Notes under the pieces: generated by a model
The model's database searches: none
The model's input: the letters and a program-made list of their open reading frames with translations, nothing else
What the model was told of the DNA's origin: nothing
Shown here: positions 1-8,391 of the stretch, piece by piece
How the letters are laid out: the number at the start of each line of letters is the position of its first letter
How positions within the stretch are numbered: the stretch's first letter is position 1
DNA from: Bifidobacterium tibiigranuli
GTDB taxonomy: Bacteria > Actinomycetota > Actinomycetes > Actinomycetales > Bifidobacteriaceae
Reading direction: 5' to 3'
Assembly (NCBI RefSeq): GCF_009371885.1
Contig: NZ_QLZA01000002.1
Location: 1 to 64,000 of the forward strand
Length of the DNA stretch: 64,000 nt
Position numbers and translations under genes: made by a program

Positions 1-697
1 AGCCAGACGTGGTATAGGTCACGGCCACCTTCGCATAGAAGGTCTGCGAGTTTGTCTCATAGCCCGCGCCCGCGCTGTTTTCCACCACCTTGTAGACGTA
101 GATGCCATCCGTGCTGTACTGCTCGATGTTCGGGAAGGAAATGCTGCCACCGTTGTTCGACACGGTCTTGCTGGTGAACGCCGCCGCGCCGCTAGGGGCT
201 AACTGTCGTGTCAGGGCGAAGTTGAACTGTTGGCTACTCGTAGGCGTCTTGCCATCCACCGTCTTCGCCAGCGACAACGACTGCGTCGCGGGAACTATCG
301 TCTTCTTCGTGACGTTGGCGAATGTTGGGGTGCCGCCCACCGCCTGCGTCAGCGCGGCATCCGTGTACCAAACAGGTGCGGCGGCCGCATACGTGGTCGT
401 CGAGCCAGACGTGGTATAGGTCACGGCCACCTTCGCATAGAAGGTCTGCGAGTTTGTCTCATAGCCCGCGCCCGCGCTGTTTTCCACCACCTTGTAGACG
501 TAGATGCCATCCGTGCTGTACTGCTCGATATTCGAGAAGGAAATGCTGCCACCGTTGTTCGACACGGTCTTGCTGGTGAACGCCGCCGCGCCGCTAGGGG
601 CTAACTGTCGTGTCAGGGCGAAGTTGAACTGCTGGCTACTCGTAGGCGTCTTGCCATCCACCGTCTTCGCCAGCGACAACGACTGCGTGGCGGGAGT
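1..697 (-). repeat. 402-bp tandem repeat coding pilin domains
   Basis: Positions 403-697 repeat positions 1-295 with about four differences, and the unit at 1-402 is complete, so the period is 402 bp (134 codons). The repeat encodes the FctA-like pilin domain of the adhesin. The array continues past the left edge, so the copy number is unknown. The near-identity points to recent duplication or gene conversion. Confidence 0.9.
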
Positions 698-1787
698 GGT
701 TGTTGGGGTGGTCTGGCCGCAAGGCAGATTAGGAAGGAAATTCAGCTGATGGACTTCCTCGCCGTCGGAGCTGGATGTCACAGTTATGTCTTTGCCCAGA
801 ATTTGCGAGTTCACTGAAAATTGGATATTCAACGCCAAGTTGGCGTTTGGTGCATAGATCGCACCACCTTGGAAATTGTTGAATGTTACTGTGCCCGTGA
901 CCTGGGAAAGATCCCACAAGACCGATGTCGACGGGCCTGACGGATCAGACTTACCATTCAGAACACCTGCGAACGGATCATTGATGGTCGTAGTTCCACT
1001 TGGAACCCTAACCACCAGTGGGCTGTTCGGAGACGGGGTTATATTGCCTATCGACCCGCTCACGCTATTTGACCAGTTCAGGTAGTTGACCTTGCCGTTG
1101 GTAAATCCTTGGATGCTCCCGTTGCCATACGAGGACGCGTAAGTGACCTGGTTGGCCTCCGGAAGGCTATACATACCTGCAAGGCACTGATTGGTGGCCG
1201 CAATGTTGGTACTCAGTTTGGTGAAGTAACCACTGACAGGTGATTGCTTGGTACTGAAATCAGACAACTGTGCGTTCTGCAACTGATTAACGTTAATTCT
1301 GTTGGCATTCCCAGAGGAGTTGTTAATCTGAACTGCACCAGGACCAGTAGCAACTAGCTTCAAATTCGATATATCACCGAATTTCACATAATCCTGAGTA
1401 ACCTCGAATAACCCATTGCCACCAGCGAACTTCTGCGCAAGAAGGCGAAGCGGTACCCCATCGATGGTAGGCACAGCTTCGGAACCCATTCTTGCGTTAC
1501 CGTTGTTTTGATGCGCATTAGTGAAGGTGCCAAAAGCTGCCATCGCCGATTGGTTGTGGCTGTTGTTCAGGACCAGGTTGCCCTGCGCCAAGACGCCGAA
1601 GGTCGCAGTTTGCCCGTCCGGGGCATTAGTAACAAAAGGATTAAAGGTCGTAGAGGCGGCAGAAGCTTCGCCTACAGACCCCCCCCCCGATGCTGGCGGC
1701 GAACACTCCGAATACAGATAATGCGAATGCAATGAATGCAGCAACGACCGCTCTGAACGCGCGTGACCTCAGCGACGTATGCCTCAT
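1..1787 (-). CDS. Choice-of-anchor A / pilin-repeat surface adhesin, partial, phase-OFF
   Basis: The gene begins at ATG 1787 behind AGGTGAG and runs off the left edge. A signal peptide (basic MRHTSLRSR, then a hydrophobic stretch) is interrupted at codon 34 by ten Gs (1679-1688). As sequenced, the frame ends at TAA 1641-1643 after 48 residues. Removing one G, or adding two, opens a frame with no stop to position 1; it restores a signal-peptide end (VGEASA, cleavage probably after ASA). That frame then reads as a choice-of-anchor A type domain (GAIYAPNANL motif, about 845-1640), a Thr/Pro linker, and at least two 134-residue pilin isopeptide (FctA/Spy0128-like) domains with Lys in LAKTVDGK and Glu in VVEN. 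The family is secreted and usually sortase-anchored; the anchor would lie outside the window. Inference: a phase-variable adhesin or pilus subunit, OFF in this sequence. A decayed gene or a tract-length error is the alternative. Confidence 0.8.
1679..1688 (-). repeat. G10 homopolymer in signal-peptide coding region
   Basis: Ten consecutive Gs on the coding strand, between the hydrophobic core and the cleavage region of the adhesin signal peptide. Codon 34 starts on the first G. A tract divisible by three (9 or 12) would join the start codon to the long open frame; ten does not. Poly-G slippage of sortase-dependent pilus genes is known in bifidobacteria. Confidence 0.85.
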
Positions 1788-1856
1788 TTGTCACTCACCT
1801 TTCATGTGCCGCAGCTTCCCCGGGGCTTGCGGCATCCCCCTTAAAACTTTACTCAT

Positions 1857-1885
1857 ACTATAACCCCGGTGCATCATCCTTCCAA
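1857..1885 (-). promoter_or_regulatory. Candidate promoter of the adhesin gene
   Basis: On the minus strand TTGGAA (1880-1885) is followed after 17 bp by TATAGT (1857-1862). The transcript leader of about 65 nt would hold a TGCCGCA...TGCGGCA stem-loop before the ribosome binding site. A second -35-like TTGACA lies further upstream at 1966-1971. Confidence 0.4.
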
Positions 1886-1924
1886 TTCGTCATAATGCCT
1901 GATTTTCGTTGTAATACCAGTCAT

Positions 1925-1940
1925 ACGTAATCGATTACGT
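1925..1940. promoter_or_regulatory. 16-bp perfect palindrome, LacI-type operator candidate
   Basis: ACGTAATCGATTACGT is a perfect palindrome centred on CG, the form typical of LacI-family operators. It lies upstream of the candidate adhesin promoter and downstream of the TTGACA at 1966-1971. No LacI regulator is encoded in the window, so the binding protein is unknown. Confidence 0.4.
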
Positions 1941-2103
1941 TGCTGGAATTCTGCGGAAAAGAGCATGTCAACTCTTCCATTTTCATCAACTAGCAATATA
2001 TGTGATATAACACACATTTAATAGGTAAAACTCATCCTTCGCTCCAAAAATGCCTCATATGCAATGCCCACGAAGCGACCGTTCTGTTCCAGTACTCCAT
2101 CTA

Positions 2104-2290
2104 ACTGGCACAAATCAGCCACTGACCGTCGGACAGCGTCCGTTCTCTGCCAGTAGCCCGTACTACTGGATAAAATGCGCCACTGACAGCAACTCAGTGG
2201 CCGTCCTCCGCCAGTTGACCATGGCAACTGCAGGGAACGGTCGCCGACATGCAGCCGACACGCGGAGGAGCGGCCATTCTGCGCCAGTTA
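2104..2290. repeat. Tandem palindromic units, 62-bp period, locus 1 left
   Basis: Three diverged units start with ACTGG/ACTGC at 2104, 2165 and 2227 (spacings 61 and 62). The best preserved, at 2165, carries GCCACTGA...CTCAGTGGC, an inverted repeat. Related units lie on the other side of the next gene (from about 3329), so the gene sits inside a split array. The interval 1788-2371 holds no other gene. Confidence 0.6.
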
Positions 2291-2371
2291 GCGAGACTGG
2301 ACGGCAAGCCTTCGACCACATAGGCCGGAATGGGTTGTGGGGTACCTTGCGACACAGTTACGGTCATTGCT

Positions 2372-3334
2372 ATGAAACAGCATCCCGGCGTACAGAACCT
2401 GCTAAACCGCGCCAGACTTGAGCAGCGGTGCTGCTTTGGCACAAACCAAAGCGAGCAGAAGGCGTTGCGCCGCCGCCTTAAGACCGGCGAACTCGTCAGC
2501 CCGCATCCGGCGCTGTACGCCGCACCCAAGGAATGGCAGGCGCTGAACCCCGTCGAGCAATGCATGCATATGGTGCGAGCGCTCGCACTGCGGCATCCGA
2601 ACTGGGTTTTCGCTGGCCCTAGCGCGGCAGCAATATGGGGCCTTGACCATCCTTGGTCGATGCATGACGGCAGCGTGGCGATTATCAGCTCAACGAGCTC
2701 CCGGCATTCTGCCCATCGCAGACTTACCTATATATATGCATCGTCCTTCGACGTGCATGAATGCCGAGGGCTGCGGGTCACGAGTGTGGCGCGCACGATT
2801 GTGGATTGCGCGCTGAGGCGTTCCTTGCGCGAAGGCCTGCCGTTCATTGATTCAGGATTGCGGGCCGGGCTGGTAACGACTGCAGACGTTCTCACTGAAT
2901 GCGAACGGCTTCGTGAGAGTTGCGCCCACATCCGTGGGCTGGTGAAGCATGCTAGCCCCGCGAGCGAGAATGGCGGGGAATCGTTCTGCCGCGGCACTGT
3001 TATCGAAGAAGGTTTCCCCGTTCCCGAATTGCAGGTTGTGCTTCGTGACCCGGACGATCCGAAGGCCGTGTGCCGCGTCGATTACTTGTATCGTCTGCAT
3101 GATGGCAGGCTCATCGCGATCGAGTATGACGGCATGCGCAAATATGTCGACCCGAGCATGACCGGAAATCGAGAGATCAGGGAGGTAGTGCGCGATGAGC
3201 GGGAACGCGAGGCCCTGCTGAAGCGCGCCGGCGTCACCGCTATCATCAGGCTGGATTACACCGAGGTATTGCAGCGCATGCCGCTGGTCCGCAAACTCAT
3301 GGCCGCAGGCATCCCCCGGCTGTTCCGCCACTGA
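2372..3334 (+). CDS. AbiEi-antitoxin-like / DUF559-like protein
   Basis: The predicted protein has 320 residues. Its N-terminal half (SEQKALRRRLKTGELVSPHPALYA, followed by a segment with GPSAAAIWGL and VTSVARTIVDCA) resembles actinobacterial proteins with an AbiEi-type antitoxin winged helix. The C-terminal part (GGESFCRGTVIEEGFPVPE, then CRVDYLY...LIAIEYDG) resembles the DUF559/Vsr-like nuclease fold, with the Asp of RVDY and the Glu of IEYDG as possible metal ligands. Many actinobacteria carry such single genes without a recognisable toxin, and none is adjacent here. An in-frame start at 2330 is possible; neither start has a strong ribosome binding site. The stop codon lies within a palindromic repeat unit (about 3329). 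Family assignment is from motif resemblance only, and the function is unknown. Confidence 0.6.
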   Translation: MKQHPGVQNLLNRARLEQRCCFGTNQSEQKALRRRLKTGELVSPHPALYAAPKEWQALNPVEQCMHMVRALALRHPNWVFAGPSAAAIWGLDHPWSMHDGSVAIISSTSSRHSAHRRLTYIYASSFDVHECRGLRVTSVARTIVDCALRRSLREGLPFIDSGLRAGLVTTADVLTECERLRESCAHIRGLVKHASPASENGGESFCRGTVIEEGFPVPELQVVLRDPDDPKAVCRVDYLYRLHDGRLIAIEYDGMRKYVDPSMTGNREIREVVRDEREREALLKRAGVTAIIRLDYTEVLQRMPLVRKLMAAGIPRLFRH

Positions 3335-3490
3335 CCGCCACGCCACCAGCGGCTTTCTGCCCCAGTAGACCCTGCAACTGGATGAAATAGTTCACTGACC
3401 GCTACTCAGCGGCTGTTCTCCGCCAACTATCCCATTCAACTGGAACGAAAGAGCCACTGACCCGAAGATCAGTGGCTCTTTCGTTCCAGT
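3329..3490. repeat. Tandem palindromic units, 62-bp period, locus 1 right
   Basis: Units begin near 3315, at 3377 and at 3439 (62 bp apart), each with CACTGA and a partner CAGCGG or CAGTGG. The first overlaps the 3' end of the preceding gene. They are related to the units at 2104-2290. Confidence 0.6.
3439..3490. terminator. Perfect 22-bp inverted repeat between convergent genes
   Basis: Arms 3439-3460 and 3469-3490 are exact reverse complements with an 8-base loop. The hairpin lies between the plus-strand gene ending at 3334 and the minus-strand gene ending at 3542, so it may terminate both. It is the last unit of the 62-bp repeat group. Confidence 0.6.
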
Positions 3491-3541
3491 CAGCCGCCTA
3501 GGAGCGGCCAGGACAGTAGCAGCTCAGGCAGCTCAGCAAGC

Positions 3542-3886
3542 TCAGGCAGCGAGGGCAGCCTTCAGCTCGACGAGATCCTTGATGATCTCCTCGTGCGAGG
3601 CCTCGTCGGTGTCGAAGGCGAGGTGGCAGAAGGCGCAGTCGTGGTGCTCGTTGTTCTCGGTGCAGGCCTTGTCGCAGTCCTTGGCGTTGCATTCCTTGCC
3701 GCTGACACAGTCGGAATCGTTGCAGCAGTCGCCGGTGAAGCAGCAACCACAGCAGCCACAGGCGGCCGTGCCATGCACATGCTGCTCAGGGTCGAAGTTC
3801 TTCAGCGTCTCGGTGTCCACCGCGAGCCGGCCGGCGCTCTTGGTGTCGATTGCATAAGCGTGCTCGTCATATCGCGTGATATCCAT
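3542..3886 (-). CDS. Cysteine-rich small protein
   Basis: ATG 3886 has AAGGA six bases upstream; ATG 3892 touches the ribosome binding site and is less likely. The protein has about 114 residues, with 13 cysteines concentrated in its middle (ACGCCGCC, GDCC, and spaced Cys ending in CAFCH) and several acidic residues and histidines. Such density suggests metal binding or disulfide clustering. No signal peptide or membrane segment is seen, so it is probably cytoplasmic. It lies downstream of a Fur-family gene on the same strand, about 110 bp away, which makes a metal-related role plausible. I do not recognise the family. Confidence 0.65.
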   Translation of the reverse strand: MDITRYDEHAYAIDTKSAGRLAVDTETLKNFDPEQHVHGTAACGCCGCCFTGDCCNDSDCVSGKECNAKDCDKACTENNEHHDCAFCHLAFDTDEASHEEIIKDLVELKAALAA

Positions 3887-3997
3887 GTTCATTCCTTATC
3901 GATCATATGCTGCAGGCAGGCATGCCCGCGCACCGTTGTTCGTTACCTAGAACGGTACGTGCGTGATCGGCACAAGGCTAATTGTTGAAAGTGGATA

Positions 3998-4486
3998 TCA
4001 CTTCGTTTGCTCGCTGCGAGGCGCAAGACCCAGACGGGTCGCTAAAATGTCGGCTTGCTCAGGGCTTGCATCATCATCCGTTGCCTTGCGATCCTCAAGC
4101 TTCCGGCACCGCGCGCACAGGCCGAATATCTCAATCGAGTGCGTAACGTCAGAGAATCCCAAGGATTGCGCCCGGCTGTTCACCCATTGCTCAAGCCCGG
4201 GAATCTCAAGCTCGACGGCCCGCCCGCAGCGCCGGCACACGACGTGATGGTGGTGATGCCGATCGCGACACAAACGGTAGTAAACCTCGCCATTCTGCCG
4301 GACGGAATCCAGCTCGCCATCCTGAGCCATGATCTGCAAATTGCGGTACACCGTAGCGATGCCGACCCGGCGGCCTTTCTCAAAAAGCCGGTTATATACG
4401 GTCTGCGCGGTGGCGAAGGTATCGTCCTCCTGCAATTGCTTCACAATCTGCATCCGCGCCCGGGTGACTCTTTGCATCGTAGGCAT
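3998..4486 (-). CDS. Fur-family metal-dependent regulator
   Basis: A 162-residue protein with the usual order of a Fur-family repressor: a winged helix (TVYNRLFEKGRRVGIATVYRNL recognition region, residues about 28-55), then a dimerisation and metal domain with a five-His run (DRHHHHHVVCRRCG) and a second Cys pair (LCARCRK), likely a structural zinc site. The family represses iron, zinc or peroxide genes according to metal. A palindrome 64-78 bp upstream of the start may be its own operator. The next minus-strand gene downstream codes for the Cys-rich protein, and upstream lies a siderophore-utilisation gene. Whether it senses iron or zinc cannot be decided from motifs. Confidence 0.9.
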   Translation of the reverse strand: MPTMQRVTRARMQIVKQLQEDDTFATAQTVYNRLFEKGRRVGIATVYRNLQIMAQDGELDSVRQNGEVYYRLCRDRHHHHHVVCRRCGRAVELEIPGLEQWVNSRAQSLGFSDVTHSIEIFGLCARCRKLEDRKATDDDASPEQADILATRLGLAPRSEQTK

Positions 4487-4549
4487 TCAGCGCTTCCCGT
4501 CAAGCCCGAAGGCATATCGTTCCCGTATCGTCATGCCTTTAACTATATG

Positions 4550-4564
4550 TAACGATATTCGTTA
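4550..4564. promoter_or_regulatory. Candidate Fur-family operator
   Basis: TAACGATATTCGTTA has 6-bp arms (TAACGA/TCGTTA) around a 3-base centre and lies about 65-80 bp before the Fur-family start codon. Its AT-rich dyad form fits autoregulation; no binding evidence is available. Confidence 0.4.
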
Positions 4565-4650
4565 TCACAAGTTATGAGCGCAATACTGTCACTTTTGCTT
4601 CTCTTTTGACTGTCTCAGCCTGCCTTAGCCTGTCTCAGCCTGTCGCCGAC

Positions 4651-4808
4651 ATTTATTAAGCAGTTTTTTCGCTTATTCAGCACTTCGCAAAGTAGACATC
4701 ATTGTCAGCACAGAGCGTTTTAGCGGAATTCCGCCATTCCTGTGCGCCCATATGCAAGCGCCGACAGGCATGAAGCCTAGCAATCGCCGAAATGTGCTTA
4801 ATTAATTC
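4651..4808. repeat. TTAAGCAC intergenic element, half copy
   Basis: From TTATTAAGCAG (4653) to TGCTTAATTAATT (ending near 4807) this segment matches the right half of the element at 17781-18150 in order and length (158 against about 160 bp). Shared marks are CTTATTCAGCACTT, AAAGTA, GCGGAAT and the terminal TGCTTAATTAATT. The left half is absent. The interval 4487-4970 holds no gene. Confidence 0.65.
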
Positions 4809-4970
4809 GCATGGCCCCGGTTATGACCCCCGCCATGCCCCCGCAAGCCACACCCTGCAAGTCACGGCGCAGATCCCGCCCCGCAAGTCAGGTACATTGC
4901 ACGGTTACATAGCACATGCGGGCCAACGCCTATGCGTCAGCATCCCAACCCTGTGCTGATTCTTACAGCG

Positions 4971-5711
4971 TCAAAACCTCAGCACTGCGCGCTGCGCCCA
5001 GTAGCCCTGCACGTGCGTATCGCCTTTTGGCAGAGCGCCACGAATCGACGCGCGAATCGAGCGCATCATCGAGGATTCGCCCGCCGCCCAGCAGAACCAT
5101 GCCTCCGGCTGCGAGTCATGCAGCATGTGCAGTTGCTCTTGCAGCTTCCTAAAGGCATGCAAGGCTTTAGCCGTCGGCACGTACCGCACCTCGACCCGTT
5201 CATCAGCTTCGATGAACCCGCTGAGGTCATGCGCTCCCGTGAGCATCACATAGACGCGAACACGATTCGGCAGACTGCTCACAATCGCCCTAATCGCCGG
5301 AAAAGCCGTTTCGTCGCCCATTAGGACAACGCCTTGGCAGCCTTCGGCAACGCTGAAAGGCTGCGAGCCGGCCATAGTGGCGACCAGTTCGCTGCCCGAG
5401 CGCACATGCAACGCCCACGCCGCCGCCGGCCCGCTCGTCTGGTGCAGGTAGAAGCTCACGTCCACGCGGCTGCGATCCGGGGGATGCCCGGCAATCGTAT
5501 ATCCGCGCTGCACTTCGCGGCCCGAACCCATCGGGAACCACAGCCGGACCCAGGCGGCAGGCTCGAACAGACTCTCCGGCAGCGCATCAGGGCTGGCGAA
5601 GGACACCCGCTTCATCAGCCCGCCGCATTCGAGCGCCGTGGAAACGACGCGGAGCCGGAACTCCGGGGCGCGCATCGCTTTGAGCACGACCCCCTGGAAT
5701 CCGCGGCTCAC
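4971..5711 (-). CDS. Siderophore-interacting protein (FAD-binding ferric reductase type)
   Basis: The start is taken as GTG 5711 because AGGAG lies eight bases upstream; ATG 5675, 5738 and 5765 are alternatives. The 246-residue protein has the SIP/ViuB plan: an N-terminal FAD-binding barrel with RGYTIAG (the RxYT flavin motif), a central SFYLHQTSGPAAAWA segment, a reductase-like domain with VVLMGDETAFPAI, and the C-terminal GYW...RAVLRF typical of the family. These proteins reduce ferric iron in siderophores taken into the cytoplasm. No siderophore transporter is nearby. The adjacent Fur-family gene suggests iron control. Confidence 0.85.
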   Translation of the reverse strand: MSRGFQGVVLKAMRAPEFRLRVVSTALECGGLMKRVSFASPDALPESLFEPAAWVRLWFPMGSGREVQRGYTIAGHPPDRSRVDVSFYLHQTSGPAAAWALHVRSGSELVATMAGSQPFSVAEGCQGVVLMGDETAFPAIRAIVSSLPNRVRVYVMLTGAHDLSGFIEADERVEVRYVPTAKALHAFRKLQEQLHMLHDSQPEAWFCWAAGESSMMRSIRASIRGALPKGDTHVQGYWAQRAVLRF

Positions 5712-6003
5712 CGAGCCGACTCCTGCTCGCAGCCGCATGACCCTCCGCACAGCTCGCAGCCGCATGATCCCCAATTACAGCAGCGCTGGAATCCTCGCAT
5801 CGAAGCGTCTCCAATCCGGCCAAGAGCCGATATCATGCGGCGACGAGCGATGCCGTTTTCGCCGCGCACAATCGCGCACAGTCACGCACAGCCACGTATA
5901 GCCGCGCATAATCCCCATAATCCATGCTGATACACACCGTGCCGAGCGCATGACGCGCCTTCAGACACAAAAGAAACAAAAGATACAAAAAGCACAAAGG
6001 CAT

Positions 6004-6044
6004 AAAAAAGTTCGCCGTCCATGCGCAGGGCATGAACGGCGAAC
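6004..6044 (-). terminator. Rho-independent terminator of the rpsF-rplI operon
   Basis: On the minus strand a 15-bp stem (6030-6044 with 6010-6024, one mismatch, 5-base loop) is followed directly by six Ts (6004-6009), about 100 bp after the rplI stop. The A-rich stretch further left (5950-6003) holds no gene. Confidence 0.85.
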
Positions 6045-6140
6045 CGTATGCTTAAGCCCGAGCCTGCTGGGCTACTCGCACATGCATATATGTATATACA
6101 GCAGACGAGCGGCCCATTAGGCGGTAAAGAAAACCGAAAA

Positions 6141-6587
6141 CTACTCCGCGACGACCTTGACGGTGAAGGAAGCGGAGATTTCCGGATGAAGGGCCACGGT
6201 GGCGGGGAACTCGCCAGTGGTCTTGATGGTCTCGACGGCGATGCTCTTGGGATCGACGGCGGCCTTGGGAGCCAGCGCGGCGGCGATCTTCTCGGCGGAC
6301 ACGCCACCGAAGAGCTTGCCGGATTCCGACACCTTGGCGGCGACCTGAACGGTCACGCCTTCGATGGCGGTCTTGGCGGCGACGGCATCCTCGCGGGTGG
6401 CGACGGTCTTGGCCAGACGCGCACGGCGCATCGACTCGATCTGAGCTGCGGCACCCTTGCTCCACGCGAAGGCCAGGCCCTGCGGGATCAGGTAGTTGCG
6501 CGCGTAGCCGGGGCGCACCTCGATGACGTCACCGGAGTGACCGAGGTTGGCGACGGTTTTGGTGAGAATAACCTTGGTTTCAGCCAT
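6141..6587 (-). CDS. rplI: 50S ribosomal protein L9
   Basis: A 148-residue protein of normal L9 length that binds 23S rRNA in the large subunit. [24 protein letters not shown]...[13 protein letters not shown] is the L9 signature, followed by the long connecting helix and a C-terminal domain ending TVKVVAE. AGGAG precedes the ATG. It is the last gene of rpsF-ssb-rpsR-rplI, 14 bp after rpsR, and is followed by a clear terminator. Confidence 0.98.
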   Translation of the reverse strand: MAETKVILTKTVANLGHSGDVIEVRPGYARNYLIPQGLAFAWSKGAAAQIESMRRARLAKTVATREDAVAAKTAIEGVTVQVAAKVSESGKLFGGVSAEKIAAALAPKAAVDPKSIAVETIKTTGEFPATVALHPEISASFTVKVVAE

Positions 6588-6601
6588 GTTCTCTTCTCCT
6601 A

Positions 6602-6850
6602 TCAGCGACCGGAAGTGGCGTACGGCAGCAAAGCCATCTCGCGGGCGTTCTTCACGGCCTGCGCGATTTGACGCTGCTGCTGGATGTTGACGCCGGTGAT
6701 GCGGCGAGAGCGGATCTTGCCACGATCGGACACGAACTTGCGCAGCAGCGCAACATCCTTGTAATCGATCTCGTGGATCTTCGCCGCGCTGAGTGGGTTC
6801 GGCTTCTTCTTAATGGGTTTGACCGGTGGTTGCGGCCTCTTGCGTGACAT
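6602..6850 (-). CDS. rpsR: 30S ribosomal protein S18
   Basis: An 82-residue S18 with the conserved core [26 protein letters not shown] and [22 protein letters not shown]18 sits on the small-subunit platform with S6. A good AAGGAG lies before the ATG. The N-terminus is Lys/Pro-rich and lacks the Cys ligands of zinc-binding S18 forms, as in many C-minus paralogs. It lies between ssb and rplI in one transcription unit. Confidence 0.98.
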   Translation of the reverse strand: MSRKRPQPPVKPIKKKPNPLSAAKIHEIDYKDVALLRKFVSDRGKIRSRRITGVNIQQQRQIAQAVKNAREMALLPYATSGR

Positions 6851-7053
6851 GTGATTGTCTCCTTATTACCAACTGATTATTGAGAGCTGCATCCGTGAGC
6901 CGCGGCTGTGTCTTATCGACACTGTTTTTGTAAACACTGTCGTATCAATACCGTGCTTCATGAATGCGATTGCCTATGAACTTGTGTGAACACGCGAACG
7001 TACGAATCTGTGGACGCACGAACGCCGAACGCTAAGCGGGGAAGTCGGAACTC

Positions 7054-7704
7054 TCAGAACTCCGGCTCGTCGCCGTCGCCGCCGAAGTCCGAACTCCCGC
7101 CGAAGGACGAGAATCCGCCACCATTCGACTGCGCGGGCGAACCCCAGGGGTCGGCCACGGGCGCGGACTGCGACGGAGCGGATGCGCCGCCGGAGTAGCC
7201 CGAGCCGCCGGAGTAGCCGGCACCGCCCTGATACCCGCCATTGCCGCCGTTGCCGCCGGAATTGCGATTGCCGCCGCCGTTGTTGCCGCCGCCATTACCA
7301 CCCGCGAAACCGCCGCGATTGCCGGAGAATCCGGAACCGGAGCTTTGGCGAGTCACTTGGGCCGTGGCGTAGCGCAGCGAGGGGCCAATCTCATCGACCG
7401 TCATTTCGACGACCGTGCGATTCGTTCCGTCGTTCGCCTGATACGAGCGCTGGCTGATGCGGCCCTGCGCGATTACGCGCATGCCCTTGGACAGGCTCGA
7501 CGCGACATGATCGGCAAGCTCGCGCCACGCGGCGCACCGCATGAACAGCGCCTGGCCGTCCTCGAACTGGTTCGTGTCGCGGTTGAACGTGCGCGGGGTG
7601 GATGCGATGGTGAAGTTGGCAACGGACGCGCCGCTGCCGATCGTACGCACCTCGGGGTCAGCCGTGAGGTTGCCCACGATGGTGAGAGTTGTTTCACCTG
7701 CCAT
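7054..7704 (-). CDS. ssb: Single-stranded DNA-binding protein
   Basis: The 216-residue SSB has an N-terminal OB fold ([20 protein letters not shown]...VANFTIAS, residues 1-110), a long Gly/Asn/Ser-rich flexible linker (about 120-200) and an acidic tip ending DGDEPEF, which docks partner proteins such as helicases and repair enzymes. It lies between rpsF and rpsR, the usual place in actinobacteria. The unusually Gly-rich linker is read from compositionally simple DNA. GAAGG lies upstream of the ATG. Confidence 0.97.
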   Translation of the reverse strand: MAGETTLTIVGNLTADPEVRTIGSGASVANFTIASTPRTFNRDTNQFEDGQALFMRCAAWRELADHVASSLSKGMRVIAQGRISQRSYQANDGTNRTVVEMTVDEIGPSLRYATAQVTRQSSGSGFSGNRGGFAGGNGGGNNGGGNRNSGGNGGNGGYQGGAGYSGGSGYSGGASAPSQSAPVADPWGSPAQSNGGGFSSFGGSSDFGGDGDEPEF

Positions 7705-7794
7705 GACGTACCTTCTTCCCAGTCATTATCGTTGCGAATGCACAGAATGCACACGATGCAGCGCCTATGCGCCGTATCAGCGAGTTGTTCGGCG

Positions 7795-8091
7795 TTACTT
7801 GGTGTCCTTGCGCAGGATCTTCGTGCGGATGACAGACTCGTTGAGGTTGAGCACGCGGTCGAGCTCATTGCTCACGGCCGGCTCGCAGGCGTAGTTCACC
7901 ACGACGTAGTTGCCTTCGTTCTTGCCATCGATCTCATAGGCAAGCTTGCGGCGTCCCCAATAATCGGGATCCTCGACGGAACCCCCTTCGTTGGTGACAA
8001 GTTCCAGATACTGCTCGGTCAGCTTCTTCAGACCGCGCTCATCCAGCTCAGGATCGGCTATGAACATCAGTTCATATTTGTGTGCAGACAT
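7795..8091 (-). CDS. rpsF: 30S ribosomal protein S6
   Basis: The start ATG 8091 has AAAGGAGGTGGGTG directly before it, so the longer frame to 8232 is not used. The 98-residue protein begins MSAHKYELMFIADPELDERG and contains RRKLAYEI and YVVVNYACEP, the S6 core that pairs with S18. It is the first gene of the operon. The upstream interval 8092-8391 holds the operon promoter; a TATTCT-like -10 element near 8195 is possible but has no good -35 element. Confidence 0.97.
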   Translation of the reverse strand: MSAHKYELMFIADPELDERGLKKLTEQYLELVTNEGGSVEDPDYWGRRKLAYEIDGKNEGNYVVVNYACEPAVSNELDRVLNLNESVIRTKILRKDTK

Positions 8092-8391
8092 CACCCACCT
8101 CCTTTGGACAAAAGGCTGCGGTCGTTCCGCAGCAGGAGTGTGTATGCAAAGCACGCAGCTTGACGCTACGCGCAACCTCACAAGAATAACCCCATGTTGG
8201 GACTTCGAGTAAGCGGTTGGAGGCCGGCGCATTGGGAAGTCGGCCCGTTGGACGTCAAGGAGACCGGTACCGTTGACGGCTGGTGCAGTTCAGTTGCGAG
8301 TCGGTTGGGTGATTGGTTGGCGGAGCGGCAATCAGCGCAGCCCTTCGCTGCCTGTGCATACCTACATATGCCCGCGCGAGCTTACGACACG

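Noticed and set aside
1..1787. Plain pseudogene
   Set aside because: The only break is at a ten-G tract, and one slip restores a full open frame with an intact signal peptide, so phase variation is the better reading.
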